From NCBI RefSeq assembly GCF_041146795.1, contig NC_135170.1, positions 3,517,017 through 3,581,016 on the forward strand: a stretch of 64,000 bases of DNA, in the 5' to 3' direction. Below, one piece after another: positions 1-10,905 of the stretch. The stretch is from Maylandia zebra. Its lineage: Eukaryota; Chordata; Actinopteri; Cichliformes; Cichlidae. Numbering within the stretch: position 1 is the stretch's first letter; each line of letters starts with the position of its first letter. The notes under the pieces are model-generated. The model was not told the DNA's origin and did not search any database. It was given only the letters and a program-made list of their open reading frames with translations. Both the position numbers and the translations under genes were made by a program.

Positions 1-240
1 GAGGTAATGTTCATATGTTGATTAATGGTTTTCTTTCGTTTTTGATGTACTGCAGAATATTTTTATAAAATCCCAGGCCAGGAAAATCACCTTCATGTTT
101 TTCTGTGTTTTATCTTCAGCTACTTTGACACAAAGGCCTCTGCTGTGATGCTCACACCTGTGATAAAGTCTTGCGTGTGTCAGCTTCCTTTTTATGGATA
201 CAAAATATGTAAATGTTCTGATCTGAATTATATTTCTGAC

Positions 241-366
241 TGTCAAAATTTCCAGATTTAAATCGAATCGAATCGAATTAAATCGAATCGTGGATCGAAT
301 TGATTCGGGACCTTGTGAATCGGAATTGAATCGATTCTAGAAATCAGTGACGATACCCAGCCCTAA
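241..366 (-). repeat. End of a non-autonomous hAT-like fish repeat
   Basis: The stretch is built from repeated AATCGA/TCGAAT words and ends in GATACCCAGCCCTA. Read on the minus strand it starts TAGGGCTGGGTATCG, a terminus I know from abundant teleost hAT-type MITEs. The other end is not in the window, so neither target duplication nor full length can be shown. Confidence 0.45.
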
Positions 367-414
367 TCCCTTTAACTGTCGGCTCTGAAGCTGAAAATAT
401 TGTTTCTTTTCTAG

Positions 415-997
415 CTCCCTCAGAAACAGCGCATACACCAGCGCATACGTCACTAATTGAGGCTTCGGAGACACCAGGTATCACTGCTTGCCTGAGAACC
501 ACCTAATAAGCATTAATGTCTGTCCATGAAATACCAACTCCTTTTAATTGTAATGGGGAAGGCTTTAGGACCCAGGTGCTCTTCTTCTCTCATTTGTACT
601 GACGAGCGGCTGTGAACAATGGTTGTGTGAGTAGGTGAAGAGCCTGAGAAGTTTTGTCTTCTACACAAACGGTTGTTTTAAACCTCCCCACCAGAGGTTC
701 GAGGTACAGGCTGTTTTTCTTTTAGTGCTTTTTTAAATTCGTTGAAATGTATTTGATGTTTATTGTATTTTATGTTTCTAGTAGTGATTTTAGAAGACAA
801 GCCAGGTGTGCAGCAAACACAGTTGTCTGCTGGAGGTATGTTAACTTAATATATTTGACATACAAAAAAGTATATTTATGCGCTACAATCTAATTTATAT
901 TGTATTGCCTCCTGCAGGACAGGCTGCACATGTGAATTTGTCACTGTTTTTTCCTCCTTCTCTTTTTCGTTGCATTTTTCTCCCAGGTTGGTTTTAG
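415..997 (+). CDS. Possible last three exons of an unidentified gene
   Basis: Two short segments are bounded by good splice signals: 415-477 (ctag before, GTATCA after) and 782-835 (ctag before, GTATGT after). A third begins at 918 after a CCTGCAG acceptor. Read in one frame they stay open and join in the same phase (2+60+1 bases, then 2+51+1). They give PSETAHTPAHTSLIEASETP, then VVILEDKPGVQQTQLSAG, then a short tail ending at TAG 995-997. The Ser/Thr/Pro-rich peptide resembles a stalk or linker, not a folded domain. I recognise no family, and the rest of the gene would lie left of the window. The matching phases are the main support, but chance is possible for exons this short. Confidence 0.3.
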
Positions 998-1796
998 AGT
1001 AGGGTCACCTTTTAAAACTGTTTGTTTTTTATGCTGGGTTTGTTTTTATTTCCAATGGGCTGGTGCAATATTAGTCGGGCAGTGTGCAATCCCTGAGCTG
1101 GGCTCTTACTTTAGGGGAATTAGGTCTTTTAGAGGTGCTCTGTGTGGATTTGCGGTGAATACGTTTTATTAAGAGTGATTTTAGTGCCACCAATTATTGC
1201 CTGAACTAAAACACTTAGTGCATGCAATAAGTGTTCTGTTGGGCTCGTATTTATTTGGGGTGGATTTGTTTCTTTTAAAGCAACGAGCATCTGGGACCGC
1301 CGAGGGAGAGCAAGCCCACAGGTGAAAGTTGCATTGCTGGCAGGTTGCACCAATAAGACTATATTGTGGTCGTTAGTGACCTTTTCCATTTTGATGTTTT
1401 AGGCCTTTTGCAAACCCTTTGTTTTCTTTTAAAATAATAAATTTTAACGTATCTGACTGATATTTGACCCTCTTGTCCCGTTTATTCTGGGCTCGTTCCT
1501 GTAAGAGCTTTGGGCCTGAAAGTTTGCACGAGTAGTATAGAGGCCCTTAGCGGTTACTCGGTGGCTTTTACTCACTACATAATTATCGGACAGCTTGGAA
1601 ATACAAAACTTATTACACAATTTAGAGATATGAACTTCAGCATGGGAAAGACTCACAAAAAGCAGGTAGTAGGCTCAGCAACATTTAACTCAGTTTTCTA
1701 CTGTTTGCAGGGTCAGAAACAAAACACATATCTGCTTCAGTGGCCGGGTCTGGAACACAAAACCCTTCCTCATAACAGTCAGGCTTAATGGGGCAA
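998..1796. other. No gene recognised
   Basis: There is no supported coding region here. The only signals are an AATAAA-type word in AATAATAAATTTT near 1434-1444, which could serve the candidate exons upstream, and short T-rich tracts. Confidence 0.5.
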
Positions 1797-2104
1797 ACAT
1801 GGCTCAAGAGTTGGGAGTTCGCCTTGTAATCGGAAGGTTGCCGGTTCGAGCCCCGGCTTGGACAGTTTGGACAGTCTCGGTCGTTATGTCCTTGGGCAAG
1901 ACACTTCACTCGTTGCCTACTGGTGGCGGTCAGAGGGCCCAGTGTCCGGCAGCCTCGCCTCTGTCAGTGCGCCCCAGGGCGGCTGTGGCTACAATGTAGC
2001 TGCCATCACCAGTGTGTGAATGGGTGAATGACTGGATATGTAAAGTGCTTTGGGGTCCTTAGGGACTAGTAAAGCGCTATACAAATACAGGCCATTTACC
2101 ATTT
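1797..2104 (+). repeat. tRNA-derived SINE
   Basis: The 5' part reads like a tRNA with an A-box-like segment (TGGCTCAAGAGTTGGG) and a B-box (GGTTCGAGCCC) about 35 bases later, the internal polymerase III promoter. The body (CACTTCACTCGTTGCC, TGTGTGAATGGGTGAATG) leads to a 3' end AAAGCGCTATACAAATACAGG followed by CCATTTACCATTT, as in common teleost SINEs. No clear target duplication is visible. Related copies lie at 39.6 and 42.1-42.4 kb. Confidence 0.75.
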
Positions 2105-3457
2105 AATTTCTTCAGACTCGTAAAGAGCACAGGAGAAACGTTCATCCTCGAAGTTTGCACCAGAGACCTGGTATCAGCATAAACCAGTGGAGCTGTGGAT
2201 TCCACCACCTGAATCCACAGCTCCACTGGTGTGGATTAGGTTTAGGGTGGGAGCTCTGCTTCCTTTTTCTTTCTTCTTGTAGCAATAACTGGCAAAGAGG
2301 GACCAGTCCAACCATGAGGTGATGACTTCCAGGAGGGAGGAGGAGAAACTCTTTAACCAGGCTGCCCATCCCAAACTGCTCATAAGGCGGATTTGCTCTT
2401 ACCTGGGTTACAGTTTAAGCTAACAAACCAGTGTCGGGAAACACCAGGGAGTAGGTCATAGACATCAATTCAGTTGTGAGGGACACAAACTTGGGGCAGA
2501 CCTGCAGACACACACTGTGTTTAACATCATATCCCTGTCAATCATCCAGAACAGTACAGGCTGGAAATAAAGAGAAGGTTCAGAGGTTGCTTCAGACATG
2601 TTTGCTCAGATTTAAAGTGTGAAAATGTGCTGTGATTGGTCCGAATGAGCCCATGAAAACTTAAAACATTTTTAGTCTTTTTTTTAAATGTATTTATAAC
2701 ATTTATTTTGAATTAATTAAAAATAAAACCTAACGCTTCATCATCTGCATGCTATGTTTAACAGTGTGTACAACAAACCTGATGACATTAACTCCCAGAA
2801 ACCTTAAGCCAACCAAACTTCATGCTGGGACCATGATGGCAAAGACTGAATTTTACTCAGCCCTGAGCTAAACCTGTGGTTCTAATAATAAAGAAGTCTT
2901 TCCTCTGTATATTTTGTTTTATAAATTGGTTTTTATAACTAAACTTAAACAGCCTCACATGCTGACTGAGGGAGAAAATCGCATTTGAAGCACTGTTTAT
3001 TACTTCTTTACAAAAACAGATCATCTTCAAATCTTTGTTGCAATTGACCAGTTATGACTGACTCAGCTAAGAGCCTTATGAAAACAAGTGAGTGGCAAAG
3101 TTGAAACGCTTTTGTTTTATTTGTGGTTTTCTTCTTCCCTCTGGTGGTTAATCTAGTTATGATAAGGTGAATGATCCAGATTGGTTCAGCAAGTATATTT
3201 AATGAACTGAAAATTGAAAGCCTACCTGTGATATAAGTGTTACTGAAGTCAAGGATTTCATGGTGAGAAATGTGTGACAAATTAAATGATAATACTTTCA
3301 CTTGCTAGCATCAATCTGCTGCTCCCGTCTCCTCTCGCTCATGAACAAAAGCACAAGATAGACTCGTGCACTTGGGGCAGTAACTCGAGCCTGACCTGTG
3401 GTATGCGCTCCAAGCTTTTCTGGCTGAGGACCAGTGCTGACTGTCATTCCCGCCACT
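2105..3457. other. No gene recognised; holds one perfect hairpin
   Basis: Apart from the inverted repeat at 2183-2230 I see no gene. Open frames of 60-97 codons on both strands have no recognisable domain and no splice context. The DNA is AT-rich from about 2640 to 3300. Confidence 0.5.
2183..2230. repeat. Perfect 20-bp inverted repeat with 8-base loop
   Basis: The arm ACCAGTGGAGCTGTGGATTC (2183-2202) is followed, after the loop CACCACCT, by its exact reverse complement (2211-2230). The structure is seen directly; its role is unknown. Confidence 0.9.
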
Positions 3458-3465
3458 TCACATTT

Positions 3466-3590
3466 GGCTGAAACTGCTCCAGCATGGGCTGCAGGCCACC
3501 ACCCGATGAAGCCAACAGAACCATATCCTCTGCAACAAACAGAGATGAGACTCTGAGGCTACACCTAGAAATTCTGTCCATAAAAACTAT
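3466..3590 (-). mobile_element. Rex3/RTE-like LINE fragment (reverse transcriptase part)
   Basis: The minus strand matches the reverse transcriptase segment of the Rex3-like element at 54.6-54.8 kb. Both contain the words for GACAGAATTTCTAGGTGTAGCC, for TCATCTCTG and for GTTCTGTTGGCTTCATC. The copy lacks the segment between the first two words, so it carries an internal deletion, and it has no intact frame. Confidence 0.65.
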
Positions 3591-3803
3591 AATGTGGAGG
3601 TAAGCATGGATGACACGGAGCTCTTAGTTCTCACCCCTTTATTCCTCTCCATACTTCAACTGAACACATCGCGCCACAAAACACAGCAACACACTTCCTC
3701 AACACTGGGTGTGAGTGGAGCCCTCTAGTGGTCCACCACACATGCCCCCCCCCCCCCCCCCAAACACCCAGCAGAACTAGTCCAGGACCCAGGGATTAAG
3801 AAG
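3591..3803. other. Non-coding stretch with a 17-base C run
   Basis: No gene is seen. A run of 17 C residues occupies 3745-3761, a likely site of assembly or replication length error. Confidence 0.7.
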
Positions 3804-4196
3804 AATTCAACTTTATTGTCATTGCACAGGTACAGGGCAACGAAATGCAGTTTGCATCCATCCAGAAGTGCTTTAGTGATACAGATATATTACAATATAT
3901 ATTAGCAATAATATAGATATGTAAGTATATTACAGAAATGGGTCTATTATGGTATGTTATAATGTACACGGTATGAAGTATGTTGTGAATATTCTATAAC
4001 TATAAGTATGTACAGGCTGTAGTGAGTACAAGCTATGTACAGGATATAAATATGAAAAACTATACAGAATATGAAATAAATAACTTTACAGAAATCTGAG
4101 ATATACAGCTATACAGAAATGGGAACTATGCAAGTTGTAAACAGTTGTAGGGTTAAAAATTATCGTATGTACAGAATGATTATTTACACAGAGCTA
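3804..4196 (-). repeat. LINE 3'-end-type repeat, split by a Tc1 insertion
   Basis: The minus strand ends in CAATGACAATAAAGTTGAATTC, a 3' tail frequent on fish LINE-derived repeats. The first 190 bp reappear in inverted orientation at about 61335-61505, with near identity through words such as CGAAATGCAGTTTGCATCC. The Tc1-like element at 4197-5759 is inserted next to the distal part of this AT-rich repeat. Confidence 0.6.
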
Positions 4197-5759
4197 CAGG
4201 GAGTGCAGAATTATTAGGCAAGTTGTATTTTTGAGGAATAATTTTATTATTGAACAACAACCATGTTCTCAATGAACCCAAAAAACTCATTAATATCAAA
4301 GCTGAATGTTTTTGGAAGTAGTTTTTAGTTTGTTTTTAGTTTTAGCTATTTTAGGGGGATATCTGTGTGTGCAGGTGACTATTACTGTGCATAATTATTA
4401 GGCAACTTAACAAAAAACAAATATATACCCATTTCAATTATTTATTTTTACCAGTGACACCAATATAACATCTCCACATTCACAAATATACATTTCTGAC
4501 ATTCAAAAACAAAACAAAAACAAATCAGCGACCAATATAGCCACCTTTCTTTGCAAGGACACTCAAAAGCCTGCCATCCATGGATTCTGTCAGTGTTTTG
4601 ATCTGTTCACCATCAACATTGCGTGCAGCAGCAACCACAGCCTCCCAGACACTGTTCAGAGAGGTGTACTGTTTTCCCTCCTTGTAAATCTCACATTTGA
4701 TGATGGACCACAGGTTCTCAATGGGGTTCAGATCAGGTGAACAAGGAGGCCATGTCATTAGTTTTTCTTCTTTTATACCCTTTCTTGCCAGCCACGCTGT
4801 GGAGTACTTGGACGCGTGTGATGGAGCATTGTCCTGCATGAAAATCATGTTTTTCTTGAAGGATGCAGACTTCTTCCTGTACCACTGCTTGAAGAAGGTG
4901 TCTTCCAGAAACTGGCAGTAGGACTGGGAGTTGAGCTTGACTCCATCCTCAACCCGAAAAGGCCCCACAAGCTCATCTTTGATGATACCAGCCCAAACCA
5001 GTACTCCACCTCCACCTTGCTGGCGTCTGAGTGGGACTGGAGCTCTCTGCCCTTTACCAATCCAGCCACGGGCCCATCCATCTGGCCCATCAAGACTCAC
5101 TCTCATTTCATCAGTCCATAAAACCTTAGAAAAACCAGTCTTGAGATATTTCTTGGCCCAGTCTTGACGTTTCAGCTTGTGTGTCTTGTTCAGTGGTGGT
5201 CGTCTTTCAGCCTTTCTTACCTTGGCCATGTCTCTGAGTATTGCACACCTTGTGCTTTTGGGCACTCCAGTGATGTTGCAGCTCTGAAATATGGCCAAAC
5301 TGGTGGCAAGTGGCATCTTGGCAGCTGCACGCTTGACTTTTCTCAGTTCATGGGCAGTTATTTTGCGCCTTGGTTTTTCCACACGCTTCTTGCGACCCTG
5401 TTGACTATTTTGAATGAAACGCTTGATTGGTCGATGATCACGCTGCAGAAGCTTTGCAATTTTGAGACTGCTGCATCCCTCTGCAAGATATCTCACTATT
5501 TTTGACTTTTCTGAGCCTGTCAAGTCCTTCTTTTGACCCATTTTGCCAAAGGAAAGGACGTTGCCTAATAATTATGCACACCTGATATAGGGTGTTGATG
5601 TCATTAGACCACACCCCTTCTCATTACAGAGATGCACATCACCTAATATGCTTAATTGGTAGTAGGCTTTCGAGCCTATACAGCTTGGAGTAAGACAACA
5701 TGCATGAAGAGGATGATGTGGACAAAATACTCATTTGCCTAATAATTCTGCACTCCCTG
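4197..5759 (-). mobile_element. Complete Tc1/mariner-type transposon, DD37E class
   Basis: The element starts CAGGGAGTGCAGAATTATTAGGC and ends with the exact inverse. It is flanked on both sides by TA (4195-4196 and 5760-5761), the target duplication of the Tc1/mariner superfamily. A second, internal copy of the repeat, GTGCATAATTATTAGGCAA, lies at 4387-4405, and its inverse at 5561-5578. Each end thus carries two transposase-binding-like repeats, the IR/DR layout of Sleeping Beauty-like elements. The 1,563 bp enclose a single uninterrupted transposase gene on the minus strand. Both ends and the gene are intact, so the copy looks young. The spacing of the catalytic residues suggests the DD37E (TRT-like) family rather than classical DD34E Tc1. 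Confidence 0.95.
4525..5541 (-). CDS. Tc1-like transposase, 338 aa, apparently intact
   Basis: This is the enzyme that cuts and pastes the surrounding transposon. The N-terminal 110 residues form the paired-type helix-turn-helix DNA-binding region (RYLAEGCSSLKIAKLLQRD near 17-35), followed by a basic GRKKRVEKPRRK stretch (49-60) that may act as AT-hook or nuclear signal. The DDE catalytic domain shows WTDEM (D144), FMQDNAPSH (D237) and SPDLNPIENLW (E275). There are 37 residues between the second Asp and the Glu, against 34 in Sleeping Beauty-type Tc1 transposases. The usual length for the superfamily is about 340 residues, so the protein is full size. The start codon lies 218 bases inside the right end, and no stop or frameshift is seen. 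Activity is inferred only from completeness. Confidence 0.95.
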   Translation of the reverse strand: MGQKKDLTGSEKSKIVRYLAEGCSSLKIAKLLQRDHRPIKRFIQNSQQGRKKRVEKPRRKITAHELRKVKRAAAKMPLATSLAIFQSCNITGVPKSTRCAILRDMAKVRKAERRPPLNKTHKLKRQDWAKKYLKTGFSKVLWTDEMRVSLDGPDGWARGWIGKGQRAPVPLRRQQGGGGVLVWAGIIKDELVGPFRVEDGVKLNSQSYCQFLEDTFFKQWYRKKSASFKKNMIFMQDNAPSHASKYSTAWLARKGIKEEKLMTWPPCSPDLNPIENLWSIIKCEIYKEGKQYTSLNSVWEAVVAAARNVDGEQIKTLTESMDGRLLSVLAKKGGYIGR

Positions 5760-5761
5760 TA

Positions 5762-6215
5762 TACAGTAGTGCAGTTAAGATAAGTGAGGGTGTGGATAAT
5801 TTCTACAGAGGCTATATACAGTACCTGGCAGAGCTTCTTAGCATTTACTGCCCCAGGAGATCTTTGAGGTCAGCAGACCTGATGCTTTTAGATGTTCCCA
5901 GGTACAGATTAAAGACTAGGGGAGAGAGGGCTTTTGCTGTGGCTGCACCCAGACTGTGGAACAGTTTACCTCCTCACATCAGATTCTCCACAAGCCTACG
6001 AACTTTTAAAACTGCTCTTAAAACTCACCTCTTCTCATTGGCTTTTAGCAAGGTTTAACTTACTGTTTTAACTTATTGTTTTATCAGTGAGGTGTTTTAT
6101 GTAGTTGTGTTTTATTGTATTTTATATTTGTATTTTATTGTACAGCACTTTGGTCAGCCTTGGTTGTTTTTAGATGTGCTTTATAAATAAGCTTGACTTG
6201 ACTTGACTAAACAAA
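5762..6215 (+). mobile_element. L2-clade LINE, 3' fragment
   Basis: The frame ending at 6058 gives LKTRGERAFAVAAPRLWNSL followed by a stretch ending LKTHLFSLAF, the very C-terminus of L2-type LINE ORF2. The 3' end TACAGCACTTTGG...GCTTTATAAATAAGCTTGACTTGACTTGACT has the stem and short tandem tail usual for L2. It is 5'-truncated. Confidence 0.75.
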
Positions 6216-6399
6216 AACAGTTCCAGATGGTGCAGTGGACACATGTGTGACTGCTGTGATTAAAGCATCTTTCTTTCAGCTTAACGAGTGAACCATCAGC
6301 TCGTTCAAACACACATTAAAGTCCGTTTGGCTCGACACCACCGAACAGAGGCAGCAATATAACATAGCTAACATTAACAGTGCAGTGAATCCTGCTTGT

Positions 6400-7338
6400 C
6401 AGTGGCATGTCTAGAAAATTTTTGTTGGGGGGGCCAGGTAGGGGCACAGATTTGGAGAAGGGTGGCAGATTTAATTGGCAGATAATGTTTAAAAAAAATT
6501 CTACCAACCCTTAACCATAATTCAATAATCCTATAAACCTAATAACCAAATGCACTTTTAACTCTTATTAGAATGAGATTTTAACCACTATGGTGCAAAG
6601 TTTTTAGATACTGCGTTGATAAAGTACAAGAGATACAATCAGTGCTTTGTCAGTGTTTACTCAGCATTCAAGGACATCAATATTTGCATAGTATTTTTAC
6701 TGACATATAGTGCACATATGTTTTGGGCAAAAACATTTTTGAATATTAAAATATGAACATTTTTAACAAACAATTGACAAATTAGCCAATGCAAAACTTT
6801 ATCTGCCTGTTAAAAAAAGAAGATAATCTTCTCACAAACTGGTGTTTGACTTTGAAACAGGAAAAAAGTGGAGAAACAACTGAAAAGACTAACATTTGAA
6901 TAAAACCTGAAAGCAAGTAAATACTTTCTATGCTGCCTTATGGTAAACTTTGGTAATATTGATAAAGAACAACACTGGCTGATGATGAAATACAGTCAGC
7001 TGGCATGGTGACACTGCCAGTATTAACCTGCAGGGCTGGACTGGGACAAAAGAATTGGGCATTTTTACTACAGACCGGCCCACCAGGTATTAAAGCCATA
7101 AAGACTTTGAATGAAAACAAACGCTGTGGTGACAGTGATGTACAGTCTTGTTGGTATATGTATGATTTCTATACATTTTACGTCAGATAAAAACTTTGGT
7201 TGTAAGATTTAGATAATTATTTAATAAAAGCTAGATATTTTAAATGAGAATAAGAAAGAAAAGTATTTCTTTGTGCCCCCCTCTCCCTGTTAATGCCCTA
7301 TGTGGCCCCCTGGCAAAACTTTGCTAGACCCGCCCCTG
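6400..7338. mobile_element. Degenerate inverted-repeat DNA element
   Basis: The left end CAGTGGCATGTCTAGAAAATTT and the inverted right end CAGGGGCGGGTCTAGCAAAGTTT match with substitutions and continue into G-rich tracts (TTGGGGGGGCCA and GCCAGGGGGCCA). Such ends are common in fish DNA repeats. The flanking bases do not form an obvious target duplication, so the family stays open. Inside, about 7031-7085 resembles another fish repeat (GGGCTGGACTGGG...GGCCCACCAGG). No coding sequence is seen. Confidence 0.5.
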
Positions 7339-8457
7339 CACAGTTACCAGCTGTCAGCTGCTTAGAAAAGGATCCTGGTGTTATTTGTCTCTCAGAAACA
7401 GTTCATAACTTCCCTTCAACTCATTCATGTCACCTAAAAGGTAAACCTGTTTCTCCATCACCTGTTCAGCTCTGATGATTCAGTAAGGACGTCTCCTGGT
7501 TTCATCTTCATGTTTCCCTCTCACCACATATCTAAACAGACATCATGACCAGCAGCTTTACAGCTGTGGCTCCAGCAAACATCAGCTGATACTAGAAATT
7601 AATATTAAATAAATTCTAACAACAGCTTAAACGTGCTGCTGTTGTTTAGCGCGACATCTGCTGGTTTCCTCTTTCTGGTGCAAAGTGGGCGATAAACAAG
7701 AGAGAAAAGCCGATCAGCTGATCATTGATCAGTTTCATGATTGAAGTAGCAACAGGAGAGGCAGGGGAGAGAATGAGAGAAGAAGAGGCAGCTGTGCAGC
7801 ATAAAGACAGAATAACTCCAGCTTTGTGTCTTTTTCCATTCTAGCTAAAGTTCGGGACAAACTGCGTCTCTTCTCAGCTCAATACGAAACGTGTAATATT
7901 TTCTCTGATTGAGGGACCATTCCATTTTTTTAAGGAGCCGTTGGCAACTCTACTAACCTTATGAATAAAATAAAGTTCACTATCAGTAACATCATAGCAC
8001 CCACCCAGCTGTATAAAAACTCCGTCAAACTGGCTAGAACGCAGTATGAGTTATTGCAACTGACAGTAAAAAGTCAGCAACATGAAAATAAACTCCACCT
8101 AAACTTGGTTTATATCTGACCCAGATAGACTGCAGGTCATAACTTCTTACCTGAAGTTCAGTTCACCTGACACTCGGACTGGCGGCTGCCTCGGGTCTCT
8201 CCTCCTGCCTCCCCTTCCCTCATCCACCTGTTGCCTCTGTGGAAGCCCCGCCATAGCCACCACCAAACAACGGAGTTATTTCTACACATCGACCTGCATC
8301 TGGCCAATCCACCACCTCTCATTGTTCATGCCATTACAAAAAAAATAAAAAATAAGTCACTGGGCCCGATGGCCAGTCCAGCGATGTTAACCTGCAACCA
8401 AATCTGCAGCTCCATACAGCAATGTTACGACTTAGATTATATCTTATAACTCATAAC
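7339..8457. other. No gene recognised
   Basis: No supported gene or clear repeat boundary is found. The last bases (8450-8457, CTCATAAC) are the left target duplication of the hAT element that follows. Confidence 0.5.
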
Positions 8458-9484
8458 CAGTGTTGGTCAAGTTACTTGAAAAAAGTAATCAGTAATTAAT
8501 TACTGATTACTCCCCCCAAAAAGTAATCCCGTTACTTTACTGATTACTTATTTTCAAAAGTAATTAATTACTTAGTTACTTAGTTACTTAGTTACTTTTT
8601 AAAAACACGATTTACAACCTGAAGAGGTGATAAAGTGATAGATCTTTCAGCCCAATTCTACTTTTTCTGCATAATCCATCATACAAAATGTAATCAAATG
8701 GAAAAGTCTCTTTTTTTAACTTGTTTTATCAGTTTTAATCTTTTAACTTTATGCATCAAGCAAAACATTTAATTATGCAACATTCTCTGACTTGAATAAA
8801 TTAGTTTAACATTTAAACCTATTTTCTACACATTCCAGCACATAAAATAAAATATTTTTTGTATTTTCACTCACTCTTTCAAACAGATGCAAGTAAAACA
8901 CAGCAGAAAATAAATAAAGTCAAAGACTCAGCGGTCCTTTTGCTCTATTTTCACCTGTAAAGCAGGAGCAGGGTAGGCGGAGGGTTACCCTGGTGTAGGT
9001 GTGCTGCGGTCAGTTGAAGAATCTGCGCGAGTGTCTCTGTGAGTTTCCCATCACGTCGTAGCTACTCGGTGCTTGCTCGGAAGTTTAGGGGTTTTTTTCG
9101 CTGTAAAAAGAAGTTTTCTTCCCACGCACGATGGACGCTAATGTTTTTGTCACTTTTTATGGAATCAAACTCAAAGTAAGGTCAGTACTTCCACGCTTTA
9201 AACGCTGCACGCTCATACTCTCTCCCGCACTCGATATATTATCCATTGTTGATCTGCACACAGCTGCTGTCACCAACGTCGCACTTGCTTACGTCACTGT
9301 CATGAGACATTCTCGCAAAAAAAATCACGGTTTTAGTAACGCAGTAACGCAGCGTTCCTACGGGAAAGTAACGGTAATCTAATTACCGATTTTGCAATAG
9401 TAATCCCTTACTTTACTCGTTACTTGAAAAAAGTAATCAGATTACAGTAACGCGTTACAAGTAACGCGTTACTGCCCATCTCTG
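8458..9484. mobile_element. Non-autonomous hAT transposon, 1,027 bp
   Basis: The left end CAGTGTTGGTCAAGTTACTTG and the inverted right end CAGAGATGGGCAGTAACGCG have the CAG-G terminus of hAT elements. Both ends are rich in AAGTAATTAATTAC/GTAACGC words. The element is bracketed by a perfect 8-bp duplication, CTCATAAC, at 8450-8457 and 9485-9492, exactly the hAT length. No transposase frame is present, so it must have been moved by an enzyme encoded elsewhere. Confidence 0.92.
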
Positions 9485-9492
9485 CTCATAAC

Positions 9493-10905
9493 TCTTATGT
9501 TAGCTGCCCTCAGTAGCATACTGTCTGAAATATTCCACAGCTGCAATAATTCTTTAAGTGTTATTTTTTCTTTGGTATTCTAATTTCACCAAAGTTTACT
9601 AAACTCAACAAACTTGATATTACTTACCGGGACATTTATTCTGTCCTCATTTTCTTTCACCCAAAAATTGTTTCCTGCAGTGCCGTCTTTCGCGCTTGGC
9701 TCTCCTACCTTTGCTAACGTGATGCACATAGCGCAGAAGCCGATGCTGCATTCACTTACACTCGGATATCTGAGCGTCACCGTGAAAACAATCGGATATT
9801 TGATATTTGATTGAATTTTATTGTTTTGCCTTTGGGGTGGCACCTGGGGTGGCCAGTCTGGTTGGGGGGGTGGCCTGTGCCCCCCCAGGCCACCCCGCTG
9901 GACACGCCATTGCTGCTTGTGCCGTGATGTTCAGGACTGCAAACCGAGCAGCATCACTGACTTTTGTGTTTGTGGATATATGACTGACTTTAATTATCCA
10001 CAAAATCATCACATCTCTGTGAGATTAAAGTCAACTATTGAACGCCGTATATTTAAAAGTAAAGGCTTTAAAACCAAGTTAGTACAAACATCGCTAACGT
10101 CACATAACTCTGCCGACATGTGGCCAACAGTAATGTTTTAATGTTCTTCATTATTAAACATTTGCACATAAATAAGTGACATAATATTCAGTACTTGCTT
10201 CTGAAAGTTTACTCTTCGGCGGCTCCGCTTCCGCCGTTTTTTTCGGCAAAATTATCCACACGCACAGCCGCGCTATGAAATCTGGGATATGTTGGGCCAT
10301 GAAGGCTACACCGCCACATCCTTAAAATTCAGGGAAATGAAGGACGCATTTGAGGGCCGCATTTCGAGCAGCCTTTGAACTGGGACAGCCTTCATCGCGC
10401 CGCTGTGACGTAATCGGCCTGAATTGGGATACAGCCCAAATCCGGTCATTGGTCCTTCCTGACTTGTGTAGTTACTAGGTAACAAAAGCTCAACACTGCC
10501 CCTAGCGTCCTGGAGCACTTCCGTTGTGTTTTGGAATTTGCAAGTGTTTTGGAGTTTGTTTACCACACGAATAATAATTGCAGTAATGCTGGAGTGCTAC
10601 ATTTGCGTTGAGTGAGAAAAAAAAATGCTTAAGCTTATAGAGGGGCTTGAATTTTTTTTTTGAGTTTACAAATGCGCAAGTGCAAAAATGTACTCCCCCT
10701 ACCCCCAGTGCCCCAACAAACTCATTCATTTTGTGTTCAGAATCAGCTGGTTCAGAATAATTTTAAATTTACACAAAGAAAATCAAATTAATTTGGTATT
10801 TTTTAATTACATTTATGAACAACTAACAAAATTTGTATGTGTTCTTTGAAAGAAGGACCTGAATCTGTTTTTTGAGTGCAATTATACCCTGGACCCTACA
10901 GAGTT
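9493..10905. other. Repeat-rich DNA without a gene
   Basis: A short G/C-rich inverted segment (GGGGGGGTGGCC/GGCCACCCC, 9850-9900) looks like the terminus of a fish DNA repeat. The segment 10264-10445 (CGCGCTATGAAATCTGGGATATG) recurs at about 43.67 kb. The segment 10447-10565 recurs at 11673-11780. No coding region is supported. Confidence 0.55.
10447..10565 (+). repeat. Dispersed repeat, copy A
   Basis: About 105 bases (CTTCCTGACTTGTGTAG, GGTAACAAAAGCTCAACAC, CTGGAGCACTTCCGTTG) are repeated in the same orientation at 11673-11780 with roughly 10% differences. The family is not known to me. Confidence 0.8.

Noticed and set aside
1799..1860. tRNA gene
   Set aside because: A and B boxes are present, but the cloverleaf is not complete and the sequence continues as a SINE body, so it is a SINE head and not a functional tRNA gene.
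5164..5505. Open frame of 113 codons on the plus strand
   Set aside because: It is antisense to the Tc1 transposase gene.
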